A stretch of 64,000 bases of DNA, from assembly GCA_039191605.1 (NCBI GenBank), contig JBCCXL010000017.1, positions 62,001 to 126,000 of the forward strand. The letters run 5' to 3'. The translations under genes were made by a program, and so were the position numbers. The stretch is from JBCCXL01 sp039191605 (GTDB lineage: Bacteria > Acidobacteriota > Thermoanaerobaculia > Multivoradales > JAHZIX01). Each line of letters begins with the position of its first letter. The first letter of the stretch is position 1. This document shows, in pieces, positions 1 through 7,753 of this stretch. Under the pieces are notes generated by a model that had not been told where the DNA came from, searched no databases, and was given only the letters and a program-made list of their open reading frames with translations.

Positions 1-157
1 TTCCTACATCTTCGACGCCGCGGTGCCCCACCCTCTGCTGGAGCTTCGGCAGGCGGACGGAACCACCTACCGTCTGGAGAAGATCGAGCGCCTGCCCTAT
101 TGGCAGATGAGCGCGCCGGGAGCCGAGCACTGGCTACCGGAAGGGGTTCGACACTGA
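1..157 (+). CDS. C-terminal end of an unrecognised protein (partial)
   Basis: The first 157 bases hold the last 51 codons of a reading frame that enters from outside the window and stops with TGA at 155-157. The visible tail contains the stretches LLELRQADGTTYRLEKIERL and PYWQMSAPGAEHWLPEGVRH. Codon choice is GC-rich at third positions like its neighbours. I do not recognise the family and no catalytic motif is visible. The next gene probably starts right at this stop (CTGA overlap), which suggests the two are co-transcribed. The protein identity cannot be settled from this fragment. Confidence 0.6.
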   Translation, partial: SYIFDAAVPHPLLELRQADGTTYRLEKIERLPYWQMSAPGAEHWLPEGVRH

Positions 158-1110
158 GCGCGGCGGCCCCCGCCCAAGCCTTGTCGGAGACCCTCTTCTA
201 CCTCAATCGACGGGCCGGGAGCGGCCGCGCCGCCGAGGTCTGGCGGCGCCTGGTCGCGGCGCGACCGGAGCTGGCTTCGGCTCGCTGTATTGACGCCCAC
301 GATCCACAGGCTGGCGCCGCGGCGCTGGAGTCCCATCTCTCTTCTGCCGAGCCCCCGGCCGGCGCCGGGAGGCGAGTGATCGCCATCGGCGGTGACGGCA
401 CCCTCCATTGGGTGATCCAGCGGCTGCTCGCCCAATCTCCCGGCTCTCGGCCGGCGGTGGGGATTGTCCCCGCCGGCACCGGCTCGGATTTCGCCCGCCA
501 TCTCGGTCTGCCGAAGGGGCCGGAGGCGGCTCTCCATCGCGCGCTGTCGGCGGCGCCGCGGCCCATCGACGTGATCGCCGCCGAGACCCTAGGTGAAGAC
601 GGCGCCGTGACGGGCTGCCGCTACGTCTTCAACGTCGCCTCCCTGGGGCTCTCAGGGATGGTGGCGGAGCGAGTCAACGCGATGGGGGATCGCGGGGCCT
701 TTCCCTTCGTCCGGGCTACGGTGCACGGAATCCTGCGCTACCGTTCCCGCCGCTGCCGAATCCGCATTGATGGCGAGGATTCTTACGAGGGCGGACTCTT
801 TCTCTTGGCGGTGGCCAACGCGCCCTACTTCGGCAAGGCGATGCACATCGCTCCCGGAGCTCAGATCGACGACGGCCTGCTGGACGTGGTGCTGATCGAG
901 CCCCTGAGCCGCGCCGAGTCTCTGCTGCGGCTACCGCAGATCTTCTTTGGTGCCCACGTGAGCTCGAAGAAAGTGCGCTGTCTTCGAGCCCGGACGGTAG
1001 AGGTCGAGCCGCTGGAGGCGATGCCCTCGCTGGAGCTCGACGGGGAGCTTTGGGATCCGCCGCCGCTGCGCTTCCGGGTGCTGCCGCAGGCGGCGGCCTT
1101 CCTCTACTAG
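154..1110 (+). CDS. Diacylglycerol kinase / YegS-BmrU family lipid kinase
   Basis: A lipid kinase of the DAGK catalytic superfamily, expected to phosphorylate diacylglycerol or a related lipid with a nucleotide at the membrane. Visible family motifs are FYLNRRAGSGRA near the N terminus, the nucleotide loop IGGDGTLHWV, PAGTGSDFARHLGLP, and a C-terminal beta-domain containing FGKAMHIAPGAQIDDGLLDV and SLELDGE. About 318 residues, normal for the family. The longest frame begins with ATG at 100 but overlaps the upstream gene by 58 bases and adds non-conserved residues. I favour CTG at 154, which overlaps the upstream TGA and has GGAAGGGG seven bases upstream; TTG at 181 is another option. Family assignment is firm, substrate and exact start are not. 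Confidence 0.85.
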   Translation: MSAAAPAQALSETLFYLNRRAGSGRAAEVWRRLVAARPELASARCIDAHDPQAGAAALESHLSSAEPPAGAGRRVIAIGGDGTLHWVIQRLLAQSPGSRPAVGIVPAGTGSDFARHLGLPKGPEAALHRALSAAPRPIDVIAAETLGEDGAVTGCRYVFNVASLGLSGMVAERVNAMGDRGAFPFVRATVHGILRYRSRRCRIRIDGEDSYEGGLFLLAVANAPYFGKAMHIAPGAQIDDGLLDVVLIEPLSRAESLLRLPQIFFGAHVSSKKVRCLRARTVEVEPLEAMPSLELDGELWDPPPLRFRVLPQAAAFLY

Positions 1111-1497
1111 CCCTCCTAGAGGGCCTAGGGAGCCGTTCTCAAGGCATAGGCAGCGACCTGGTACTCCAGGGCCGAAAGGCGAAGCCATCGCCCGTGGGTC
1201 TGACGAGGCTGGATTCAGGACCCTGAGGCTTCCTTGGGGTAGAAGTGCGTTATGCTATCGGCTGATTCAATCAGAGTCTAAAGCTATCTACCGGGCTTGC
1301 CCCGGCATCCCTTTCCCTGTCATTTCCTGAAGCTCGCCAACCGGCTCCACCCTACCGGGCATCCAGAGACCCATACGGATCATTCACGTCGCGTCGAACC
1401 GACCGCAACGCGGCCCCCCCGCTGCGCCGGGTCTCAGATCGGCAGCCCTGCCGCCGATCCTTAAATAGCGAGGGGACGCAAGGAGGATTTCGAGACC
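1111..1497. other. Intergenic region, no gene seen
   Basis: 387 bases between the lipid kinase and the barrel protein. A 5-bp hairpin (CCCTC-CTA-GAGGG, 1111-1123) follows the kinase stop without a T tract, so it is a weak terminator at best. A TATGCTAT stretch at 1251 resembles a -10 element but has no convincing -35 partner. An AAGGAGG ribosome binding site lies at 1480-1486. Confidence 0.4.
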
Positions 1498-2133
1498 ATG
1501 AAGAAATGTATCTTGTCCGCAGCGGCGCTTCTGCTGGCGGCGATGCTCTTGCCCGCGACGGCGGAGGCACAGTCGAGCTCTGAGAGCCGTCGTGGAGCCG
1601 ACTCCGCCGAGGAGAGCTCGAAGGTCGCCCTCGGCATTGGCGTGGGTATCGTCAAGCCGGAGAGCGATTCCGATATGTACCTCACCGCGAGCCTTCGCTT
1701 CCGCATCGGCGAAGGCTGGGAAGACGAGGACGATCGCCGCAGCTACAACCGTCGCGGCGACCGCGGGATCCGCGGCTACCTGGAGCCCGAGATCGGCTAC
1801 TGGAAGCAGGACGGGACGGCCAATCGACCGGACACTGAAGATCTGCTGCTCGGCGTCAATCTGCTGGGGGTGGTGCCGACCCGCAATGCCGAATATTTCA
1901 TCGGCGTTGGCTTCGGCGTTCACTTCATCGACACTGAGTTCACTCCCGCGGATACCAGCTTCGAGGCGATCGACGACTCGGATACCGCCATCGGCGCGAA
2001 CCTTCAGGTGGGCCTGGACGTCAACATCAGCCAGAACGTCGCTCTCTTCGGAGTCGGCCGCTTCGATCTGGTGGAGGACGTGCGGGATGAAACTCAGCTG
2101 AAGGTCTATGGCGGCCTGCGCTTCAAGTTCTGA
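1498..2133 (+). CDS. Secreted outer-membrane beta-barrel-like protein
   Basis: A 211-residue exported protein. It starts with a typical signal peptide (MKKCILSAAALLLAAMLL, cleavage expected after ATAEAQ). The mature part alternates hydrophobic and polar residues in strand-like blocks: VALGIGVGIV, YLTASLRFRIG, GYLEPEIGYWK, YFIGVGFGVHFID, IGANLQVGLDV and VALFGVGRFDLV. It ends KVYGGLRFKF, a terminal aromatic residue typical of outer-membrane barrels that use the BAM machinery. The family is not specifically recognised; it resembles small OmpA/OmpW-type barrels. The start has a near-perfect AAGGAGG eleven bases upstream of the ATG. A strong terminator follows, so it appears to be a single-gene unit. 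Confidence 0.75.
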   Translation: MKKCILSAAALLLAAMLLPATAEAQSSSESRRGADSAEESSKVALGIGVGIVKPESDSDMYLTASLRFRIGEGWEDEDDRRSYNRRGDRGIRGYLEPEIGYWKQDGTANRPDTEDLLLGVNLLGVVPTRNAEYFIGVGFGVHFIDTEFTPADTSFEAIDDSDTAIGANLQVGLDVNISQNVALFGVGRFDLVEDVRDETQLKVYGGLRFKF

Positions 2134-2174
2134 GGTGCTCGAGCCAGCGCTGCTGCACCTTGCAGCGGATCAAG

Positions 2175-2220
2175 AAGAGCCCAGCATCCTTTAGGGAAGC
2201 TGGGCTCTTTTCGTTTTCGT
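2175..2220 (+). terminator. Intrinsic terminator after the barrel protein
   Basis: An 11-bp perfect stem (AAGAGCCCAGC at 2175-2185, GCTGGGCTCTT at 2199-2209) is followed by a T-rich run, TTTTCGTTTT, at 2209-2218. This is a strong rho-independent terminator, 41 bases after the stop of the barrel gene. Confidence 0.9.
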
Positions 2221-2271
2221 AGTTTCGTTTCGCCTTTGTCGAGGCGCAGGGTGCTCGGTCAAGAGTCCTGA

Positions 2272-3999
2272 TCAGGAGTCGAGGATCAGCTCCGCATCCT
2301 CTTCCAGCGCTCCCCGCTGGTGCAGGTGGATCCAGTGGGCCTCCACCTGGCGGGTGGCCACCGGTACCACCTCCGGCGCTAGCCCTTCGTAGACCTGGGG
2401 CACCAGCTCGTCGAGTCGCCGGATGCCGGCGTTCCAGGCTTTGAGCACCAGATGCTCTCGCCACTGCCGGTGCCGCCGGGTCTCCCGCAGCCGCTGGCTG
2501 CCGTCGGTGGTCGGCGGGCCGTGGGAGGGGAAGAGAGTGCGCGGAGCGAGGTCTTCCATGCGCTGCAGGGAGGCGAGGTATTGGCCCATGTCTCCGTCCG
2601 GCGGATCGATGACGATGGTGCCGAGACCGGCGATGAGGTCTCCAGCCAGCAGAGAGCCGAAGGTCTCGTCGTAGAAGCAGAGATGCCCCGGAGCATGGCC
2701 GGGGGTGTGGAAGACTCGCACCGGGAAGGGGCGTTTTCCGCCGAGAACGACTCGATCCCCTTCGTGCAGCAGCTCGTCCACCTCAAGGCCGACCCGCTGC
2801 AGCCGCTGGGCGGTGAGGGGATGGGCGGAGACCGGTAGATTGAAGCGAGTGCGCAGCGCCTGCACTCCGCCGACGTGATCTGGATTGTGGTGGGTGATCC
2901 AGATGCCCCGCAGGGTGATGCCGTGGTGTTCTTGGAGATCTTCCATCGCCGCGATCAGGGCATCGATCTCCCGCTCGAAGGGCGAGCCGGGGTCTACCAA
3001 CACCGCTTCTTCCAGGCCCAGCACGAAGGCGTTGATGTGGGTCGCCGGGGGTAGGGTGGGGCAGAACAGGGGCAGGGTGACCACCCCTGGCCGCAGCTCG
3101 AAGCGACGGAAGGGGCCCAGGAGGGTCTCCCGGGGGTTGCGCAGTCGCTCGAGGCTCCTTTCCGGCGGGGTTTCCGCCAGCACCCGAAGGATATGGAGGA
3201 TCGGTGGAGAGGTGATCACTTCTCCCGCCTCCCAGGCGGCCAGACCCTGGTGGGGTTCGATCCACTCCCCCTCCACCAGCTCGCCGCCGTCGACCTCCGG
3301 CTCGGCGTCCGCCTCGACTTCGAGGAGAAAGAAGCGATTGTCGAAGCGCACCGGCATGAAGGGGGGAGTCATCCACCGTCCGGCGAAAATCAGTCGTCCA
3401 GCGTCGAGATGAATAGGCTCGAGATCCAGCCGGCGCAGCGCTTCCGGGAAGGCGAGGCGATCGGTCAGCAGCTGGCGCCGCACCTCCTCTCGCCGCCCCG
3501 CCTCGAGGGCGGGCGCAGAGGGCAGCAGGGGCAGCAGCCCGACCTCCTCGAAGAGCTCCCGCAGCGCCCCGACGGCGACCCCCGGAAGGGCGTCCGGCTC
3601 GGGGCTCTGCTCTCGCAGGTGAGAGCTCGGCTGGGTTTGGCCGGGGGGGATGAGGTCTAGCCCCTGGGGCTGGGCGCTGAGGGAGATCTCGGCGTCTTTG
3701 GCCTCCAGCCGTCCGCCGGGGAAGGCGTGCCAGCCACCCATGAAGCGCAGCCGCGGATTACGGCGCACCCAGTAGACCTCCAAGGTGCCGTCGTCGCGCC
3801 TCCGCCAGGGCACCACCGCCGCTGAAGGACGGGTGCTGGGGGGCTTTTCCTTGATCGCCTCCCGAGCGCGGTCCAGCAGGCGTTCGTAGAGCGTGCGGCC
3901 GGCGGGGGTGGAGAGCTCCGAGGCCTGGCCGGCCCCCTGGGGAGAGGAAGAATCCATCGCGTCAGCGGGGGCGGAAGGTCGCTTCTGGGTATCGCTCAT
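2272..3999 (-). CDS. NUDIX hydrolase - metallo-beta-lactamase (LACTB2-like) fusion
   Basis: A two-domain protein. Residue numbers below are for the longest frame, which begins with GTG at 4065; I prefer the ATG at 3999 (MSDTQKRPSAP), residue 23. Residues about 80-270 are a NUDIX hydrolase with GWHAFPGGRLEAKD followed by ALRELFEEVGLL. Residues about 320-530 are a metallo-beta-lactamase fold with the order THHNPDHVGG, HTPGHAPGH, LLAGDLIAG and FPSHGPPTT, then a C-terminal helical tail like LACTB2. In the first metal motif HxHxDH the second His is Asn (codon 2884-2886), a residue that normally binds zinc. NUDIX domains hydrolyse nucleoside diphosphates linked to another group; LACTB2-like proteins are often RNA or ester hydrolases. 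The fusion implies linked activities, but the substrate cannot be read from sequence. Confidence 0.85.
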   Translation of the reverse strand: MSDTQKRPSAPADAMDSSSPQGAGQASELSTPAGRTLYERLLDRAREAIKEKPPSTRPSAAVVPWRRRDDGTLEVYWVRRNPRLRFMGGWHAFPGGRLEAKDAEISLSAQPQGLDLIPPGQTQPSSHLREQSPEPDALPGVAVGALRELFEEVGLLPLLPSAPALEAGRREEVRRQLLTDRLAFPEALRRLDLEPIHLDAGRLIFAGRWMTPPFMPVRFDNRFFLLEVEADAEPEVDGGELVEGEWIEPHQGLAAWEAGEVITSPPILHILRVLAETPPERSLERLRNPRETLLGPFRRFELRPGVVTLPLFCPTLPPATHINAFVLGLEEAVLVDPGSPFEREIDALIAAMEDLQEHHGITLRGIWITHHNPDHVGGVQALRTRFNLPVSAHPLTAQRLQRVGLEVDELLHEGDRVVLGGKRPFPVRVFHTPGHAPGHLCFYDETFGSLLAGDLIAGLGTIVIDPPDGDMGQYLASLQRMEDLAPRTLFPSHGPPTTDGSQRLRETRRHRQWREHLVLKAWNAGIRRLDELVPQVYEGLAPEVVPVATRQVEAHWIHLHQRGALEEDAELILDS

Positions 4000-4150
4000 G
4001 AGGGTGTTCGAGCAGCGGAAAAGGCTGCCGCGCCGTCGGGAACGGCGAAGAAATGACCCTACCACGGGCCTGCCGTCGCGCCGGGAAGTGTCGATGCCGT
4101 GGCGGCCGGTGCTGTTGCGGTCGGTGCTTCTTCGGGGGATGGCTAAACCA

Positions 4151-4178
4151 CAACGCCCCCGCCGGGGCGGGGGCGTTG
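4151..4178 (-). terminator. 13-bp GC-rich hairpin, possible terminator
   Basis: CAACGCCCCCGCC (4151-4163) and its perfect complement (4166-4178) form a very stable hairpin, followed on the minus strand by a short TGGTTT. A second hairpin CCGGGG-CTTT-CCCCGG lies at 4183-4198, and 7-bp arms GCTACAT/ATGTAGC lie at 4232-4265. They sit between the stop of the minus-strand gene at 4275 and the start of the next minus-strand gene. The T tract is poor, so termination is only likely. Confidence 0.5.
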
Positions 4179-4274
4179 GGAACCGGGGCTTTCCCCGGCC
4201 GCCGATGGCTCAATGACGATGCCTGTCAGTAGCTACATCGGTCAGGAGCCCTCTCGGTATGTAGCGACGGTCGT

Positions 4275-5201
4275 TCAGCGAGCTGCCGTGGCAGGAGCGG
4301 CCTCGATCAGCATCTCGGTGACGCCGCCGGCGGGGGTGCGCAGGAAGGTGGCGCTGCCCTTGACCTCGTCGTAGAGGCAGGCGATGACGCTCGTACCGGC
4401 GTCACAGCGATCTTCCAGGCTGGCGGCGAAGCGAGTCTGCCAGTCTTCGCATACGGTGGCGACGCGCTCGACGGTGGAGGCGCCGGAGCCCGGCACCAGG
4501 ATCTCTTCCCGCAGGGCCTGGGCCACCAGCTCACCGGCCTGTCGCCCGCAGAGGTCCTCGGAGAGGTCGACGAAATAATCCGGATCGTCGTCCCCGGCCT
4601 CGTGGTGGCAGTAGTGATCGTAGAACTGGAACGAGGCGGCCATGGAGAGCAGACTGGCGACCTCACGGCCAAGATGCCAGCCGGCATCCTCGGTGGAGAG
4701 CAGAGCGCGGGCCGCCTGGCCCAGCTCCGAGTCCACCGCCGCCCCCTCCTGGGCGGGCTCCAGCAGCGCCCGGCTCCACAGCTCGGTGCTGTCCGCCAGG
4801 GCCTGGAGATCCTCGTGGCCCAGGGCGGAGCCGAGGCTGCGGGGAGTGCAGATGCCGTCACAGATGCCGCCGGCCCAGCCCGGCTCTTCCCAGATCACGT
4901 CGCAGCCGGTGCCGATGTTGCCGCTGGGTTTGTTGACCCGGAAGTTGCAGATGTCCTCGACGGTGAAGGAGCCGGGACCGTAATTGCAGCGATCCGCCGG
5001 CTTGCAGTCGCCGGAGAAGTAGCAGGTGCAGTTGGGCATATCCGGCCACACGCTAGCGTCCCAGCCGCGGGCGTTGCCGCCCTCGAACTCGTCGTCGAAG
5101 ATGGTGGTTTGGGCCTGCGCCGGAGCGGCGAAGAAGGCGAACGAGGCCAGCGCCAACAGGGCGATGGCAAAGCCAGTGAAGGCATATCGAGAGAGTTTCA
5201 T
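4275..5201 (-). CDS. Secreted Cys-rich protein of unknown function
   Basis: A 308-residue exported protein I cannot assign to a family. It has a clear signal peptide (hydrophobic core FAIALLALASFAFFAAPAQAQ, residues about 11-31). The first third of the mature protein is rich in Cys: NCTCYFSGDCKPADRCNYG, VEDICNFRV, GTGCDVIW and GGICDGICTPR, suggesting disulfides in the periplasm or outside the cell. The rest is helical and acidic, with further single Cys residues (FYDHYCHHEA, EDLCGRQAG, TVCEDW, DRCDAG). The early FDDEFEGGNARGWD resembles the start of many secreted proteins that carry an LGF-like beta sandwich. It is followed on the minus strand by hairpins at 4151-4265 and sits next to another secreted Cys-rich gene. 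Confidence 0.7.
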   Translation of the reverse strand: MKLSRYAFTGFAIALLALASFAFFAAPAQAQTTIFDDEFEGGNARGWDASVWPDMPNCTCYFSGDCKPADRCNYGPGSFTVEDICNFRVNKPSGNIGTGCDVIWEEPGWAGGICDGICTPRSLGSALGHEDLQALADSTELWSRALLEPAQEGAAVDSELGQAARALLSTEDAGWHLGREVASLLSMAASFQFYDHYCHHEAGDDDPDYFVDLSEDLCGRQAGELVAQALREEILVPGSGASTVERVATVCEDWQTRFAASLEDRCDAGTSVIACLYDEVKGSATFLRTPAGGVTEMLIEAAPATAAR

Positions 5202-5367
5202 TACGGGACTCCCCCCCTTTTTGGACAGAGACTAGATGGGATGGTCGACAGAATCGGTGCGTAATGCTAACACCCTTCGAAGCGGACTGTGCCTCGTCTA
5301 GCTCTCTAAGATCGAAAAATCTGCTTGAATGCGCAATTTGTAACCCGTCGACGCCCAGCGCCCTTGT

Positions 5368-6021
5368 TTATCGGCCCGGCTTAGGGCGTGAGATCGCAGT
5401 CGTGGTGGCCGCATTCGATGTCGTTGCAATAGCAGCAGGTGAACTTTGGCCCCACGCATTCTTCGCATTCCTCCCGCACATGCCTTCTAGGGCACAGGGG
5501 CTGCTGCTGCAGTGCTTGATGACCTTGTTGCGGATTTCGCTCGTAGGTGTGGCTGGCACACTGGGGTCGGAGAGACTGACCTCGAATTCAAATTGTCTCA
5601 GATCAGTCTTTGCGTCGGCGATGAGCTCGGCGTTCTCGCCGGTGAGGGTCCACACGGCGATTCGGTCATCGCTAGCCTGAGGCCATAGTCCTCCCAGGGA
5701 GGGAGCGCCGCCGGGCATGGTTGTCGTCACCACGGCGGTGCGCTGGGTCACTTCGGTGTCGCCTCGAAGCGTTTGGCCTTCCGAGGTCTTGGCGTAGTCG
5801 ATACCCAATACCAGTGCCAGCAAGGTATGACTGGGTTCGGAGTAAATCTTGGCCCCGTGTTGGAAGGCCTCGCCGAATTCCAGGCGCAGCTGGAGATCCC
5901 CATTGGCGGAGCTCGAGCCGATCACGATTAGATCGGCCTCGGCGGTGGAGCCCTGAGCAGAGACGGGCACCGTGGCGAAGCTGAAGCATAGGAAAAGCGC
6001 GGCGGTGAGCTGATAGCGCAT
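5368..6021 (-). CDS. Secreted protein of unknown function, C terminus probably frameshifted
   Basis: A 217-residue frame with a signal peptide (MRYQLTAALFLCFSFATVPV, then SAQ) and a GAGGAGG binding site upstream of the ATG. The mature part is strand-rich (ADLIVIGSSSANGDLQLRLEF, LLALVLGIDYAK, DRIAVWTLTG). After about residue 166 the frame turns into low-complexity residues (AAIATTSNAATTTA) that do not look like protein. The neighbouring frame over the same DNA reads EECEECVGPKFTCCYCNDIE and CGHHDCDLTP, then stops at 5381-5383; eight Cys appear in its last 40 codons. This looks like the true C terminus, lost by a one-base deletion near the C4 run at about 5497-5500. It may be a sequencing error or a real mutation. 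I do not recognise the family. Confidence 0.65.
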   Translation of the reverse strand: MRYQLTAALFLCFSFATVPVSAQGSTAEADLIVIGSSSANGDLQLRLEFGEAFQHGAKIYSEPSHTLLALVLGIDYAKTSEGQTLRGDTEVTQRTAVVTTTMPGGAPSLGGLWPQASDDRIAVWTLTGENAELIADAKTDLRQFEFEVSLSDPSVPATPTSEIRNKVIKHCSSSPCALEGMCGRNAKNAWGQSSPAAIATTSNAATTTAISRPKPGR

Positions 6022-6103
6022 AGATTTGAGCCTCCTCTAAGACATTAGGCCAGCTATTTATCAAAAATGGTAGCAGATGGTTTTTTTGGGGATGTACCTA
6101 GAG

Positions 6104-6142
6104 CAAAAAAGAAAACGCCGCGCCCCCGAAGGGAGCGCGGCA
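6104..6142 (-). terminator. Intrinsic terminator of the ornithine aminotransferase gene
   Basis: On the minus strand GCCGCGCTCCC, TTCG, GGGGCGCGGC and then GTTTTCTTTTTT form a stable hairpin with a T tract, about 75 bases after the stop at 6216. This is a clear rho-independent terminator. Confidence 0.9.
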
Positions 6143-6215
6143 TTCTGAGTTGAGACGTCGAGCGAGGCAAGGCGTCGAGCGAGTCGGCCGGATCAGCAGA
6201 CCCTAGCTCAGCAGA

Positions 6216-7484
6216 TCAGACGGTGACCGGCTTGAGAACCTGGGTCTCCATGAGGTCGGTTTCGGCCTCCTCGGTGCTGCGGGCGAGGACGGAGATGATC
6301 TTCTCCAGCGCCCAGTCCAGCTCCTGACGGGTGATGGTGAGGGGCGGAGCGAGACGGATGACGTGCTCGTGGGTTTCCTTGCACAGGATGCCGTCCTGCT
6401 GCAGAGACTCGCAGAAGCGACGGGCGCCGCCGGCCTCGGCCTTGAGCTCGATGCCGATCCACAGGCCCTTGCCGCGAATTTCGTGGACGTAGGGGCTGTC
6501 GATGGCCTTCAGGCGCTCGATGGCGTACTCGCCGAGGATGGCGGAGTTCTCGATCATGCCTTCGTCTACCAGCGCCTGCATGGCGGCGCGGGCCACCGAG
6601 GCGGCGACGGGGTTGCCGCCGTAGGTGGAGCCGTGATCGCCGGGGTGGAAGACTCCCATCACCTCGTCGTCGGCGAGCATCGCCGAGACCGGGTAGAGGC
6701 CGCCGGAGAGGGCCTTGCCGATCACCACGATGTCCGGGCGAATGTTGGAGTGCTCGTAGCAGAAGAGCTTGCCGGTACGGCCCAGGCCGCTCTGGATCTC
6801 GTCGCAGATCAGCAGGGAGTTGTAGTCGTGGGTGAGCTGGCGCACTCGGGACAGGAAGTCGGTCTCCGGCACGATGATGCCGCCCTCGCCCTGGATCGGC
6901 TCCACCATCACCGCGGCGACGTTGGGGTGCATGGCGGCGGCCACCGCGTCAGCATCGCCGTAGGGCAGAATGCGAAAGCCCGGGGTGAAGGGGCCGAAGC
7001 CGCTCTTGTACTGCTCCTCCGAAGAGAAGCCCACAATGGTGGTGGTGCGGCCGTGGAAGTTGTTGTCGAAGACCAGGATCTCCGCCTGATCCTTCGGCAC
7101 GCCCTTCACCGTGTAGGCCCACTTTCGGGCCGCCTTGATGGCGGTCTCCACCGCCTCGGCGCCGGTGTTCATGGGCAGCACCTTGTCGAAGCCGGTGAGC
7201 TGCGAGAGCTCCTTATAGAAGATGCCCAGCTGATCGTTGCGGAAGGCGCGGGAAGTCAGAGCCATGCGGCAGCTCTGCTCGATCATCACCTTCAGCAGGC
7301 GAGGGTGACAATGGCCCTGGTTCACCGCGGAGTAGGCGGCGAGACAGTCCATATAGCGTCGCCCTTCCACGTCCCAAACCCAAACCCCGTCGCCGCGAGT
7401 CAGGACGACGTCCAGCGGGTGATAGTTGTGGGCGCCGTAGCGATCTTCCAGAGCGATGTAGTCGGCGGTGCTGTGGGCCTTCAT
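6216..7484 (-). CDS. rocD: Ornithine--oxo-acid aminotransferase
   Basis: A cytosolic PLP enzyme that converts ornithine and 2-oxoglutarate to glutamate 5-semialdehyde and glutamate, linking arginine/ornithine breakdown to proline and glutamate. The 422-residue protein matches the class III aminotransferase fold. The N-terminal YGAHNYHPLDVVLTRGDGVW and CLAAYSAVNQGHCHPRLL are typical of ornithine aminotransferase rather than acetylornithine aminotransferase. It carries MNTGAEAVETAIK, VEPIQGEGGII, ICDEIQSGLGRTGK and the PLP lysine in VIGKALSGGLYPVSA. The longest frame begins at 7538, but the ATG at 7484 has GGAGGT seven bases upstream and begins where homologues begin. It is transcribed alone, away from the signal peptidase gene, and ends in a strong terminator. 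Confidence 0.93.
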   Translation of the reverse strand: MKAHSTADYIALEDRYGAHNYHPLDVVLTRGDGVWVWDVEGRRYMDCLAAYSAVNQGHCHPRLLKVMIEQSCRMALTSRAFRNDQLGIFYKELSQLTGFDKVLPMNTGAEAVETAIKAARKWAYTVKGVPKDQAEILVFDNNFHGRTTTIVGFSSEEQYKSGFGPFTPGFRILPYGDADAVAAAMHPNVAAVMVEPIQGEGGIIVPETDFLSRVRQLTHDYNSLLICDEIQSGLGRTGKLFCYEHSNIRPDIVVIGKALSGGLYPVSAMLADDEVMGVFHPGDHGSTYGGNPVAASVARAAMQALVDEGMIENSAILGEYAIERLKAIDSPYVHEIRGKGLWIGIELKAEAGGARRFCESLQQDGILCKETHEHVIRLAPPLTITRQELDWALEKIISVLARSTEEAETDLMETQVLKPVTV

Positions 7485-7753
7485 GGGGGCTACCTCCGGT
7501 GGGATTTGTCGAGAATTCTCTCGAGAGGGTTCCTTCAACGGGCTCCGGCGGGGAGAAGATGAGGGCAGGGGAGGGCCGATGGACGGCCGAGGGAGTGTGC
7601 CGGAGGCGGGGTGTACGGTTAGCGCTGTTGATGACGCCGACCCAGGATCCTATACGTGCTGACCCCTCGGAAGATAGAGGTACCGGCGAAGGAAAGAGAA
7701 AGCCGGCAGGAATCCTCTGTTCGTATCCTCCGTAGTATGATCTGGAGGCTGTG

